The notes beneath the pieces are model-generated. The model worked only from the letters and a program-made list of their open reading frames with translations, was not told the DNA's origin and did not search any database. Shown here in pieces: positions 50,950-60,194 of a DNA stretch of 64,000 nt (position 1 is the first letter of the stretch; every line of letters starts with the position of its first letter). Location of the stretch: NCBI GenBank assembly GCA_013138735.1, contig WTCE01000090.1, positions 1 through 64,000 on the forward strand. The letters are read 5' to 3'. The translations under genes and the position numbers were made by a program. The stretch is from Crocinitomix sp. (lineage in GTDB: Bacteria > Bacteroidota > Bacteroidia > Flavobacteriales_D > Crocinitomicaceae).

Positions 50950-50981
50950 GATACTTCGTTAATCCAAAAAATGAAAAAATA

Positions 50982-53882
50982 GTGAGAGGGTTAATCCTTA
51001 AGAAACAAATATTGCAAATATTTTTGATATTAGGACTATTTCTATGTCAAAAAATTAGCTTCGCTCAAGATAGTTTGGAACATAACACCATGTATCAGCG
51101 CGTCATGGATCTCACTGAAGCTGTTGACGATCCTGACCGTCAAGTGGGTGAATTTGACCCAAGCAGATCAGCTTCGCTTCCAATTGGCTTGGTTAAAACT
51201 ATTAGTGAAACTCAATATGTAATTGCAATAGACAGTGCTTACTTCCTTAATGATGCGGCTTATTTCTCAGCCTATATGGCGATTGAATTTCCAGGGGCTG
51301 ATAGAAAAATAGCTTTTGCAGCAAAAGACATTCAGTTTAATCCAGAAGGTGTAGTTGGTGGCGATTTGGCCAAACTCATGTTGGTTAGCGATCATATGAT
51401 TGAAATGGGACCTAATACAAAATTAGAGCTCAAAGGTGATGGCAGTAATTATGTCAATTGGAATTGTAATGGATTTCAATCTGTCAACCTACATGGTTCA
51501 TTTTTATTCTCTGGTAATTTATTGGAACCCGCAAATGAAGACACCTGTGTGAGCGCTGAGTTCACAGTAAATGTGCAGGATGTAAACAATATGCTTACTA
51601 CTGTTAGTTTTTCACCCTTTAGCGTTTCAGGGTTAGATGATTTTGATTTTAGTGTGTCCAACGCCTATGTGGATATGAGTGATTATGTGAATCCAGTAGG
51701 CGTTACAATGCCGACTTGTTATAACGAGATGTATCCAGAAGATATTAGTCTTTGGAGAGGATTCTTTTTAGAAAATTTTACGGTAACCTTACCCAGAAGC
51801 ATCTCCGACGACGAAGTACGTACAACACTTTATGCCAGAAATATGTTCATTGATGATGCAGGAGTCACTGGTTATTTAGGAGCGTCAAATGTCCTCAGTT
51901 TAAATCAAGGAGAAACAGATGGGGGTTGGGGATTTTCTGTCGATTCTCTTGAGCTAGGTTTAACCACTAATGAATTAACATCAGGTTTAATGACAGGTAA
52001 TATGCAGGTTCCACTTATGGACAATAATTCGCTTGAATATGTGGCTGCCGTAACTAAGAGTGAACGCGGAAGTGCCATTTATAATTTTGGAATTAACGCT
52101 GAGGAATCTATGGACGTTTCTTGCTTTAGTTCAACCATTGAGCTCTTCCCAACCACCCGATTGGACATGACCATAAAGGATGAAAAATTCTCGCCACAGT
52201 TAACCTTAAATGGTGATTGGACATTGGATCGTGAAAACGCACAATTGAGAGGAATGGCTTTTCAAGAATTAGTAGTCATCACCGAAGCACCTTATGTCAG
52301 TTCGGGTCTATTTTCATTGGTACAGGGAGAACCTGAGTCTGGCGAAGAAGCAGAAGATCCGAATGAATTAGCCACATTCGGGATTTCAATTGACCATCTT
52401 TCCTTGGGAGTTTATCAAGGGCAACCGACCATTGCCACTGAAGTTGGTTTGAATTTCACCAATACGGGTGGCGACGAAGAAGGCGCGGACGGGGGAACGA
52501 ATATCAGTGTAGGTGGTGGATTTAGAATTACTGCAGACGTGAGCAGAAATGCAATTACTGATAAGCAAGAATGGGAAATAGACAAATTTTCTGTGACCAC
52601 AATTGTTTTTGATGTGAGTGTGAATGCATTCGCAATGGATGGATTTGTAGATTTTAGACAAGATGATCCTATTTATGGTGATGGTTTTGCTGGAGCAATA
52701 AACATCTCTATTGGGGACGTTATTTCAGAGATCGGCATGTGGTGTGTCTTTGGAAAATTGCCAACCTATAAATACTTTGCGGTGGATGTTACAGCTCCAA
52801 CAAATATCGCCTTGGGTACAACTGGAATTTCAATCGTTCAATTGTCCGGCGGCTTATCTTATCGCATGGAAAACACGCAAACAGTTGATGATTTGGTGAA
52901 TAGCGTGACGGGTGTAATTGACAGCTTAGTTGATCAAATGGCTGAATACTATATTCCAAATGAGGATATGGGAGTAGGATTTCGAGCCGGAGTTGGATAC
53001 CAAAATGTTGCTTCCGAAAAAACATTAAATGGCGAAGTTTCATTTGCTATCGCATTTAATGCCAATGGCGGTTTAGAAACAATAACACTCATGGGGAGTG
53101 CGTTTATGATGGCGAAAAAGTCTGAACGCGCCACAGCTACAAATGTGGTGAGTGGGACGGTTGTTATTGCCTATGATAATGTGGAACATATTTTAGATAC
53201 AAGGTTAACAGCTGCAGCAAGATTTGAACATGCCCTATTTGCAGACATTTGGTCACAGATTTATATCAGTCCTGATTTATGGTTTTTCCATTTAGGAACC
53301 CCTTCAGTTCCTTGTTCAGTTAACCTGTTAAATTTTGCAACCGCCACGGCCTATTTAATGTTTGGACAAGATTTGCCACCAATGCCAGCACCGCCACCGC
53401 AAGTTGCAGGAGTATTAGGAGGCATGTTAGATGGACGAAACGAAGACGCCATTGCTTTGGGAGATGGAATTGGAACTGGAATGAGTTTAAATGTGGGCTT
53501 TGATCAGTCCCTTGCGTGGAATGCTTTTTCCGTTTATGCAAACGGTTCAATAGGAGCTGGATTTGATATGACCTTTTATAAATATGCACCAACTGCTTAT
53601 TGTTCTGAAACGGGAGATGAATTTGGGGCCAATTCATGGTATTTACAAGGACAACTTTATGCTTACGGTGGAATTAACGCAGGTGTTGCTGGGAATTTTG
53701 CTGGCTCTCCATTTGATTTCACAGTTATTTCCGCATCAATGGCTATGTTGCTACAAGGCAAAATGCCTAAACCCGTTTATGTTTATGGCGGTTTGTATTT
53801 AGAAGCAACACTATTTGGTTTGTTTAATTTGGATTTGACACTAGATTTTGATGCTGGTGAAGACTGTACGATAATTGATTAA
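50982..53882 (+). CDS. Large exported protein of unknown family
   Basis: This 966-residue protein starts at GTG (50982) or at an internal TTG giving a shorter signal peptide ending KISFAQ. No ATG fits: the nearest upstream ATG is out of frame and stops at once. The body is beta-rich, with Asp/Asn-Gly turns, and the last 300 residues (RFEHALFADIWSQIYISPDLWFF, NAFSVYANGSIGAGFDMTFYK, AMLLQGKMPKPVYVYGGLYLEATLFGLFNLDLTLDFD) look like an outer-membrane barrel or large shell. It has no T9SS domain. The downstream FN3 gene overlaps it by one base (TAATG). The start is just 32 bases from the divergent giant gene. Confidence 0.7.
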   Translation: MRGLILKKQILQIFLILGLFLCQKISFAQDSLEHNTMYQRVMDLTEAVDDPDRQVGEFDPSRSASLPIGLVKTISETQYVIAIDSAYFLNDAAYFSAYMAIEFPGADRKIAFAAKDIQFNPEGVVGGDLAKLMLVSDHMIEMGPNTKLELKGDGSNYVNWNCNGFQSVNLHGSFLFSGNLLEPANEDTCVSAEFTVNVQDVNNMLTTVSFSPFSVSGLDDFDFSVSNAYVDMSDYVNPVGVTMPTCYNEMYPEDISLWRGFFLENFTVTLPRSISDDEVRTTLYARNMFIDDAGVTGYLGASNVLSLNQGETDGGWGFSVDSLELGLTTNELTSGLMTGNMQVPLMDNNSLEYVAAVTKSERGSAIYNFGINAEESMDVSCFSSTIELFPTTRLDMTIKDEKFSPQLTLNGDWTLDRENAQLRGMAFQELVVITEAPYVSSGLFSLVQGEPESGEEAEDPNELATFGISIDHLSLGVYQGQPTIATEVGLNFTNTGGDEEGADGGTNISVGGGFRITADVSRNAITDKQEWEIDKFSVTTIVFDVSVNAFAMDGFVDFRQDDPIYGDGFAGAINISIGDVISEIGMWCVFGKLPTYKYFAVDVTAPTNIALGTTGISIVQLSGGLSYRMENTQTVDDLVNSVTGVIDSLVDQMAEYYIPNEDMGVGFRAGVGYQNVASEKTLNGEVSFAIAFNANGGLETITLMGSAFMMAKKSERATATNVVSGTVVIAYDNVEHILDTRLTAAARFEHALFADIWSQIYISPDLWFFHLGTPSVPCSVNLLNFATATAYLMFGQDLPPMPAPPPQVAGVLGGMLDGRNEDAIALGDGIGTGMSLNVGFDQSLAWNAFSVYANGSIGAGFDMTFYKYAPTAYCSETGDEFGANSWYLQGQLYAYGGINAGVAGNFAGSPFDFTVISASMAMLLQGKMPKPVYVYGGLYLEATLFGLFNLDLTLDFDAGEDCTIID

Positions 53883-55873
53883 TGAAAAAAAGACTATTAC
53901 TTTTCATCTTGTGTTTTTGTGGAAGCTTTTCTTTTTCACAGGATAAGGAAATCTATTTGCAATATTTTGTCAAGCCTGATACTGTTCAATTGCGGTGGGC
54001 GGCTACGTCTCCCAATTTATTTATTCGTGGTTTAAATGAAGGCTATTTGATTACAAGAACCAATGCCGAAACAAGTGAAAAAACTGAATTCGAAATTTTG
54101 CCGTTTTCAGATCGTAAAAAGAGTTTGCTAGAATCGACAGATACAATTACTGCATTTACGGCCAGCTTTATTGAAGAATTTTTATCGAATAAAGCAGCAA
54201 ATGAGGCGCAAAGGCAATCGCCTTATTTTATGTTTAGTCTTTCGGCAAGTACCAACCGGTCAATTGCAAATGTATTGGGTGTTTATTGGGAAGATTTAAA
54301 TGCAGGAAACAATACGTTTACTTATACCATACAATTTGCAGGTTCGACAAGCATTGCTGATAAAATGACAATTAATGCTAAGCAAAAAAGTAAAAACATA
54401 CCCTGCTCTGAATTAATTGGAACTTCCAGAGTTGATTTAAAAGAAGCCTATCTAATATGGGAGGCCAAGTCTTTAAACAAGGCGTATGGCGGTTATTGGT
54501 TGCTCAAATCAGAGGATGGTAAAAATTTCAAGCGTCTAAATACCACACCACTTTATTATTTCACCTCACAATATGAACCCTATAAAACAATTATTGATTT
54601 TATTGACACCGCCGTTACAGAAGGAGAAACCTATTACTACAAAGTAGCGCCAATTAATCATTTTGCCGAACAAGGTGAACTTTCAAATGTCGCAGAAGTA
54701 TATATCCAAAGACGTTTAAACGGAATCTGTAATATCGACACGGTGCGTTCGAACAACCTGACTAGGTTGATTGTAGGGAAATATAGAACTGAAGTTAGCG
54801 CAGATGAAATTAGTGCATACGTCCTATTGCGTGGTGACAAAATAGATTCTACTTTTAAAGTGATTGACAAAATAAAGTCAACGTCCAATAGCTTTGAATT
54901 TGCATACGAAACCAACCTACTTTCTGGAGATAGACATTATTTTAAAGTTGCAGCAATTTCACCTGATGCTGATACCGTCCTCTCTTTTCCTTATTATCAT
55001 TTCTCATTGGATCAAGAACCACCAAAAAAACCTACAGCATTTAATTGTGAAATAAATGAAAAAGGAATTGCACATTTATCGTGGACCGCTCCTGCAGATA
55101 AGGACATTCAAGGTTATCGGATTTTTAGGGCAAATTCATTGAAAGAGGAATTTATAGAAGTTACCAAACGTCTTTCGCCAGAACTAACCTATCAAGATAC
55201 CTTGAGATTGGACAACCTGACCTCCGAAGTGTATTATAGAATCCGAACGGTTGACCTCAACTATAATAATTCAAAATCAACCGCAGCAATTTTAGTCATG
55301 AAGCCAGATACCATTGCTCCCGTTCCTTGCGTTATTAAAAAATATAAAGTGGAACCCAAGGGCATTTATTTAGAATGGGCCAATTCTCAAAGTACAGATT
55401 TAGCAGGACAATACTTATTGCGCAAAGGAGCTTCAAAGCTTGACACCTTATTAAAATTTCAAACTGAGCAAGACCAAATCTTAGATACAACATGCCAAAT
55501 TGGAGGGAAATACGAATATCAAATTCTGACAGTTGATCGTTCCAATAATCAAAGTTTTTCTGCACCGCTTTCGGTTACTTATGAAACAGGTTTTCGTGCT
55601 GCACCAACCAACCTTTCTGGAGACGTGAATCGAGAGACCAAAGTGATTTCACTGGCATGGAATTTAAACGCAACAGAACCTATTTATTCCATTCAAATTT
55701 ATCGCGCAAAAAATGAGGGCAAATTTAAATTGCTCCAAACCATTCGCGAGGATGTTACAACCTATGAAGATTTGAAATTGTCGCCAAATAATGTTTACCA
55801 TTATAAAGTAAAAGTGACTTATCAATCTGGTAAGAGTTCGAAGATGAGTGAGGCTGTGGAGGTTGTTTATTAG
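53882..55873 (+). CDS. Exported fibronectin type III repeat protein
   Basis: This 663-residue protein has a signal peptide (about 1-19, ending SFSQ). It contains several FN3 domains, each with a W...P-type core, for example AHLSWTAPADKDIQGYRIF and ISLAWNLNATEPIYSIQIYRA, and closing YYRIRTVDLN and YHYKVKVTYQ strands. At least five copies are recognisable across about 190-660. No sorting domain is visible. The first codon overlaps the stop of the upstream gene, so translation is coupled and the two products probably act together, perhaps on a surface polymer. It is the last gene of this operon. Confidence 0.8.
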   Translation: MKKRLLLFILCFCGSFSFSQDKEIYLQYFVKPDTVQLRWAATSPNLFIRGLNEGYLITRTNAETSEKTEFEILPFSDRKKSLLESTDTITAFTASFIEEFLSNKAANEAQRQSPYFMFSLSASTNRSIANVLGVYWEDLNAGNNTFTYTIQFAGSTSIADKMTINAKQKSKNIPCSELIGTSRVDLKEAYLIWEAKSLNKAYGGYWLLKSEDGKNFKRLNTTPLYYFTSQYEPYKTIIDFIDTAVTEGETYYYKVAPINHFAEQGELSNVAEVYIQRRLNGICNIDTVRSNNLTRLIVGKYRTEVSADEISAYVLLRGDKIDSTFKVIDKIKSTSNSFEFAYETNLLSGDRHYFKVAAISPDADTVLSFPYYHFSLDQEPPKKPTAFNCEINEKGIAHLSWTAPADKDIQGYRIFRANSLKEEFIEVTKRLSPELTYQDTLRLDNLTSEVYYRIRTVDLNYNNSKSTAAILVMKPDTIAPVPCVIKKYKVEPKGIYLEWANSQSTDLAGQYLLRKGASKLDTLLKFQTEQDQILDTTCQIGGKYEYQILTVDRSNNQSFSAPLSVTYETGFRAAPTNLSGDVNRETKVISLAWNLNATEPIYSIQIYRAKNEGKFKLLQTIREDVTTYEDLKLSPNNVYHYKVKVTYQSGKSSKMSEAVEVVY

Positions 55874-55944
55874 TGTTTTCTTTGAGAAATCTCTAAATTT
55901 TGTGCGTCTCGCTAAAACATATTCAAAATTTGAAAAGTCCCTTT

Positions 55945-55996
55945 GATTCGTTAACTTAGTGTGATAATCCGTCAGCTGACGGATGGGTTTTATCCG
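55945..55996. repeat. Palindromic intergenic repeat, copy 1
   Basis: The core ATCCGTCAGCTGACGGAT is a perfect 18-base palindrome, flanked by TTAACTTAGTGTG and TGGGTTTTATCC. A second copy, with one core change, lies at 58164-58220. Both are in intergenic DNA, so this is probably a small dispersed element; a terminator function is possible for the operon ending at 55873. Confidence 0.7.
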
Positions 55997-56022
55997 GGTT
56001 TATACTTCATTAAAGAATAATT

Positions 56023-57171
56023 ATGCTATATATAATTGCTTTTGTGTCATTGATTATAGGAATGGGAGCCATTTTTACTTTGGTCGAAAAATTTCCAGTT
56101 AAACTGCTTTACTATCATTTTCATTTCAGGAAACCTCTTATTTGGAGTATTTTTATTGGTACTCTAACCTATCAAATTTTTAATTCAACGGATGGATTCC
56201 CTACAGGTGCAATAGCCCCTTTTGTAATTATGGGTTTTGCGATAATTCTTACCTATAAGGTGCATCAATCGAATTGGTTTAAGGCTGTCTATTTTCCAAA
56301 ACTGACGGATGATTTTGATTCTCTTCCATTATCAGATGACCAAGAAATGGCTGTTATTGAATATGAAGGCATAACAAAAGCATACCCTTTGGATTATGTC
56401 ATTCATCATCATATCGTAAATGATACATTCAAAGACAAAACAATAGCACTCACTTATTGTGCAATGTGTAGAAGTATTATCCCCTTTGATGTTACAGACA
56501 TAGGCCCCTTATTTGTTGCTTCATTTAAAAATGCCAATATGATTGTGGCTGATAAAAAAACAGGCACATTCTTTCAACAAGCATCCTTCACTTCAATTAT
56601 AGGGAAATTACATCCCCTATCTCTGAAAATGATTCCATTTCAGGTTTTACCGTGGGGGACAGTTAAGAATTTAAAAAATCAGCCTCAAGTTGTGATTATT
56701 AAAAAAGAAGATCTTAGACCTTTTAAACTTCCAATGCCCGGCGTTTGGAAAAAAGTCATGTCCTCTGAATTAACTCCTGGGCTATCGAATAAAGACAAAA
56801 CATTTCCATCTAAGACGCGCATTGTGGGCATCATAGACATTACAATAAGTGAACAGGTATTTTATTTAAAAACAGAAGTCTTAGAACAGAAAGTTGTAAT
56901 AAATGAAAACTTAAATTTCACTTTAATATCAATTGGCAATACAATAAATGGGTTCAGAACCGAGAATATCAATTTAAGACTTAAAGACAATCAAATAATT
57001 GAAGACACCATAAGCCAAACGAATTGGGATGTTACAGGAAAACATCTAGACGGACCAGTTAAAGCGGATTTAGAAAACATTGCAATATCTGATGAATATT
57101 GGTTTTCTTGGAAAAAGTTCCATCCTAAAAGTAAATTAATCAGACTAAAAAACGAAAGCAACATATTATGA
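56023..57171 (+). CDS. DUF3179 domain membrane protein
   Basis: This 382-residue protein has three hydrophobic segments at the N-terminus (LYIIAFVSLIIGMGAIFTL, LIWSIFIGTLTYQIFN, IAPFVIMGFAIILTY). The DUF3179 domain follows, with YPLDYVIHHHIVND-like block and LTYCAMCRSIIPFD, whose two cysteines may bind a metal. Domain function is unknown in general. The end overlaps the next gene by 4 bases (ATGA), so the deaminase is translated from the same message. The N-terminal membrane part is an addition to the usual lone DUF3179. Confidence 0.85.
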   Translation: MLYIIAFVSLIIGMGAIFTLVEKFPVKLLYYHFHFRKPLIWSIFIGTLTYQIFNSTDGFPTGAIAPFVIMGFAIILTYKVHQSNWFKAVYFPKLTDDFDSLPLSDDQEMAVIEYEGITKAYPLDYVIHHHIVNDTFKDKTIALTYCAMCRSIIPFDVTDIGPLFVASFKNANMIVADKKTGTFFQQASFTSIIGKLHPLSLKMIPFQVLPWGTVKNLKNQPQVVIIKKEDLRPFKLPMPGVWKKVMSSELTPGLSNKDKTFPSKTRIVGIIDITISEQVFYLKTEVLEQKVVINENLNFTLISIGNTINGFRTENINLRLKDNQIIEDTISQTNWDVTGKHLDGPVKADLENIAISDEYWFSWKKFHPKSKLIRLKNESNIL

Positions 57172-57644
57172 CTCCTGAAGACAAAGATTTTATGCGAAGA
57201 GCAATAGCACTCGCAAAACATGGAATGAAAAACAATGCTGGAGGTCCTTTTGGTGCTGTGGTTGTTAAAGACGGCAAAATCATTGCCGAGGGATACAATT
57301 TGGTTACTTCTAAAAATGACCCAACTGCTCATGCAGAAGTTGTAGCAATAAGAAATGCATGCGACAAACTTGGATCATTCCAATTAACTGGCTGTACGCT
57401 TTATACTTCTTGCGAACCTTGCCCAATGTGTCTTGGAGCAATTTATTGGGCTAGACCTGATAAGGTGTATTATGCTTGCAACCGAATTGATGCTGCAAAA
57501 ATCGAATTTGATGATCAATTTATCTACAACGAACTTGATGTCAGTATTGAGAATCGAAAAATTGAATTCAATCAGGTATTGAGAGATGAAGCCTTGGAAG
57601 TTTTTAATGATTGGGCGGAAAAAAATGATAAAACAGAATATTGA
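57168..57644 (+). CDS. Nucleoside/guanine deaminase (CMP/dCMP deaminase fold)
   Basis: This 158-residue cytoplasmic zinc enzyme has His55 and Glu57 in TAHAEVVAIRNAC and Cys85-x2-Cys88 in SCEPCPMCLGAIYW, the catalytic set of cytidine-deaminase-like enzymes. The motif context (GGPFGAVVVKDGKIIAEGYN, YYACNRIDAAKIEFDD) matches the guanine-deaminase group, which converts guanine to xanthine. Substrate assignment is from that similarity. It overlaps the DUF3179 gene by 4 bases; that functional link is unexplained. Confidence 0.92.
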   Translation: MTPEDKDFMRRAIALAKHGMKNNAGGPFGAVVVKDGKIIAEGYNLVTSKNDPTAHAEVVAIRNACDKLGSFQLTGCTLYTSCEPCPMCLGAIYWARPDKVYYACNRIDAAKIEFDDQFIYNELDVSIENRKIEFNQVLRDEALEVFNDWAEKNDKTEY

Positions 57645-57714
57645 TTAAAACCCTGTTATATTAGAATAAACCATCTGTTAGACGTTGCGTATATTGTAAA
57701 TCGATAGAAAGAAT

Positions 57715-58104
57715 ATGAATTTAAACCAAATTACAGTTCCATCATTGGATTTGACAAAATCAATCCCTTTTTATGAAAAATTAGGATTAAAATTGATTGT
57801 AAAATCACTACCTCATTATGCACGATTTGAATGCCCTAACGGAAGCTCAACTTTTTCAATTCATCAAACGAAGGTATTGCCAAAAGGTGACGGTGTATAT
57901 GTATACTTCGAATGTGAAAATTTAGACGAACAAGTTGAGAAAATAAAAGAAAACGGAATTAAGTTTGACCAAGAACCAACTGACCAAAACTGGTTGTGGA
58001 AAGAAGCAAGATTAAAAGATATTGATGGAAATCAACTGATATTATTTTATGGTGGAGAAAACAGATTAAATCCACCTTGGAGAATAAAAAACGAGGCGCA
58101 ATAA
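57715..58104 (+). CDS. VOC-family (glyoxalase-like) protein
   Basis: A 129-residue single-domain protein with the betaalphabetabetabeta repeats of the vicinal-oxygen-chelate family: LNQITVPSLDLTKSIPFYEKLGLKLI, then ECENLDEQVEKIKENGIKF and WKEARLKDIDGNQLILFY. Glu in the last segment could be a metal ligand. Family members include resistance enzymes, isomerases and dioxygenases; the substrate is unknown. It is a single gene in a run of one-gene units. Confidence 0.85.
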   Translation: MNLNQITVPSLDLTKSIPFYEKLGLKLIVKSLPHYARFECPNGSSTFSIHQTKVLPKGDGVYVYFECENLDEQVEKIKENGIKFDQEPTDQNWLWKEARLKDIDGNQLILFYGGENRLNPPWRIKNEAQ

Positions 58105-58163
58105 TGAAGTACGTTAAGCCCACAATTCTTTGAAATGTGATTCACTGCAGTATCTTTGTCTAT

Positions 58164-58220
58164 CCGATTCATTAGCTAACTTAGTGCGACGATCAGTCAG
58201 CTGACGGATGGGTTTTAGCC
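58164..58220. repeat. Palindromic intergenic repeat, copy 2
   Basis: GCTAACTTAGTGCGAC, ATCAGTCAGCTGACGGAT (one change from the perfect palindrome) and TGGGTTTTAGCC match 55945-55996 almost base for base. The end of this copy supplies the first codons of the SUMF1-like gene, whose ATG (58208) falls inside the repeat, so the true start may be the GTG 39 bases later. Confidence 0.7.
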
Positions 58221-58945
58221 ATATATTAGCTGCTATAAAAAATAACGTGGAGACGATAAAGAAAATAGATAAAGAAGTGATTGACGAGTTGTTTGTCTCA
58301 ATCCCTGCAGGAACTGTTGATATGAGAGACGACCGAACAAAAGAATCTTGGTCTGTTGATATTAATTGCTTCGAATTCTCTAAATACCCAATAACGCAAG
58401 AATTATATAAAGCAGTAACTAATGAGAGCCCTTCGTCTTTCAAAGGTGATAAATTACCCGTTGAAACAGTTTCTTGGATTGAAGCCGTAATTTTTTGTAA
58501 TAGATTATCTGACTCTTTAGAAAAAGTAAAATGCTATACTATTGATTTAGAGACTGAAAAAATAACTTTAAATTCAAAAACAAATGGATTTCGGTTACCT
58601 ACAGAAGCTGAATGGCAATATGCTTGTCAAGCTGGAACAAAAAAAATCAGATACGGAGAGTTGAGTCAAATTGCTTGGCATAAAAAAAACTCCTTTAATC
58701 AAACTCAAGAAGTTGGATTAAAGAAACCGAACGAATGGGGACTTTACGATATGTTGGGGAATGTTTGGGAATGGTGTTCAGATATATATGATGAAACTGC
58801 TTATGGATCATATCGCGTTTTTCGTGGCGGTGGTTGGTGCGATCAGGAAAGGAGTGTGATGGCTACAACCAGAAGAAGAAGTCATCCATTTTCATTCAAA
58901 ATAGACGACTTGGGATTCAGAATTGCGACCAACTTGCAAAAATAA
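58208..58945 (+). CDS. SUMF1/formylglycine-generating-enzyme-like protein
   Basis: This 245-residue protein has the C-type-lectin-related SUMF1 fold: EFSKYPITQELYKAVTNESPS, the core FCNRLSDSLEKVKCY, GFRLPTEAEWQYACQAG, MLGNVWEWCSDIY, and RVFRGGGWCDQERSVMATTRRR...DLGFRIA. The Trp-rich core and RGG signature are intact, but the paired cysteines of true formylglycine-generating enzymes are not clear. SUMF1-like proteins often act as peptide- or sugar-binding partners rather than oxidases. No signal peptide is visible. The ATG lies in a repeat; Val14 (GTG) is an alternative start. Confidence 0.85.
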   Translation: MGFSHILAAIKNNVETIKKIDKEVIDELFVSIPAGTVDMRDDRTKESWSVDINCFEFSKYPITQELYKAVTNESPSSFKGDKLPVETVSWIEAVIFCNRLSDSLEKVKCYTIDLETEKITLNSKTNGFRLPTEAEWQYACQAGTKKIRYGELSQIAWHKKNSFNQTQEVGLKKPNEWGLYDMLGNVWEWCSDIYDETAYGSYRVFRGGGWCDQERSVMATTRRRSHPFSFKIDDLGFRIATNLQK

Positions 58946-59018
58946 AACAAATGAATCTTTTTAAGATTCAAAGTAGACAACGCAGAAATTAAGAAAAAAT
59001 AAACCGTTGTGCTTTATT

Positions 59019-59513
59019 ATGAAAACGAGATATATAATATTGCTGACAATAACATTTTTAATTTTTTCTTGTGCAAATCCTGAAAAAATTGAATTAACTA
59101 AGGCTATCAGTATTGATTGGACTAATCGAAATGAACTGGAAAAATATGAAGTATTATACGTTCAATTGAACTTTAGCCCTTTTCTTGATGAAGAAATTGC
59201 AGGGCATGGAATTGAAGAATTCATTTATAAAGACAGCATTTACATTTTAGACAACATTGACCAGACCAACTTAACTGAAATCATTTTAGATAGCTCAAAT
59301 TTTAGTAGAGGAGAATGCGGAAATTTTGCTTTAAACGGTGGGTTTATCTTTACTCAAAACGATACCATTAAAGGAATCATTGAAATGGGATGTGGCTATT
59401 CTCAATGGAGTTTTGAGTCATGGAATGAAAATGTATTGGATGGTTCACTTTCGGATATTGGATTTGAAAAAATGAGTGATGTGTTAGATGATATAAACTT
59501 GAAAATGAATTGA
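59019..59513 (+). CDS. Small lipoprotein of unknown function
   Basis: I start this at the ATG at 59019 (MKTRYIILL), dropping the TTG-led extension. The 164-residue product has a lipoprotein signal with lipobox LIFSC (Cys17). The mature domain is unrecognised: a mixed alpha/beta composition with an acidic middle and several Cys (RGECGNFAL, EMGCGYSQWSF). It overlaps the next gene by 4 bases (TTGA). Membrane-anchored; the role is unknown. Confidence 0.65.
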   Translation: MKTRYIILLTITFLIFSCANPEKIELTKAISIDWTNRNELEKYEVLYVQLNFSPFLDEEIAGHGIEEFIYKDSIYILDNIDQTNLTEIILDSSNFSRGECGNFALNGGFIFTQNDTIKGIIEMGCGYSQWSFESWNENVLDGSLSDIGFEKMSDVLDDINLKMN

Positions 59514-60085
59514 ACCAACGCTCAACAAAACCTATGAGCAATGGAGCCATGAATACTGCTAATGGTTGCGCAAAAACCATTGTGCGATATTATAAAAAAG
59601 AAGAATTATTTATAACCTTTGCGACAAATTTATTAGATATGGGTTTTGAATGGGTAACTCTAAAAAACTACAAAAGACATTATGTTTGTTTGACATGTCA
59701 GAAAGGATTTAAACGGCCTTCTGAAGAAGACATGAAGCATCCTAAATCGAAGGATCTATCGGATTTAATGAATGAATATTATACCTCTGGAACGCAACAA
59801 GACATTGTGAAATACATTAAAGCATCATATCAGAAGTTGAAAGTGGTTTGTCCAAATTGTAAAAATCTTATGTTGCAGGTGCATTATGATTTTGAAGTTC
59901 CTCCTCAGCGCGATAAGAAATCATGGAAAAGCTTACAAAAAACAATGTATCCTAAAACTGATCTCAAATATGATACATATATTCAATGGCATCACCTCGA
60001 GTTAAAGAAAGTAGTTGCAAACTCAATTAAATTTAAAACACTAACACAAAATCTGGCAAAGTTGGAAAAAATGCCAACGAACTAA
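59510..60085 (+). CDS. Zinc-knuckle protein with doubtful N-terminus
   Basis: This 191-residue frame starts at TTG. Residues 1-40 lie in DNA that folds as an imperfect hairpin (59538-59585) and look noncoding, so the true start may be the Met at about residue 43 (MGFEWVTLKNY). The remaining 150 residues have two CxxC pairs, HYVCLTCQKGF and VVCPNCKNLML, that would bind one zinc, then a Lys/Trp-rich C-terminus (WKSLQKTMYP, YIQWHHLELKK). The family is not recognised. Confidence 0.6.
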   Translation: MNQRSTKPMSNGAMNTANGCAKTIVRYYKKEELFITFATNLLDMGFEWVTLKNYKRHYVCLTCQKGFKRPSEEDMKHPKSKDLSDLMNEYYTSGTQQDIVKYIKASYQKLKVVCPNCKNLMLQVHYDFEVPPQRDKKSWKSLQKTMYPKTDLKYDTYIQWHHLELKKVVANSIKFKTLTQNLAKLEKMPTN

Positions 60086-60194
60086 AGAATGTTGTTTTAG
60101 CAATTTCTAACGAATCAATTATTTGCATAAATAGAAATTAAGAATCCCTATTTTTGAAAGGAAAAATAAGCCATTAAAAAACACTAACAAGAGT

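Noticed and set aside
53320-53802. Frames on both strands inside the 966-residue gene
   Set aside because: They mirror the coding frame of the large gene and lack independent start signals or motifs.
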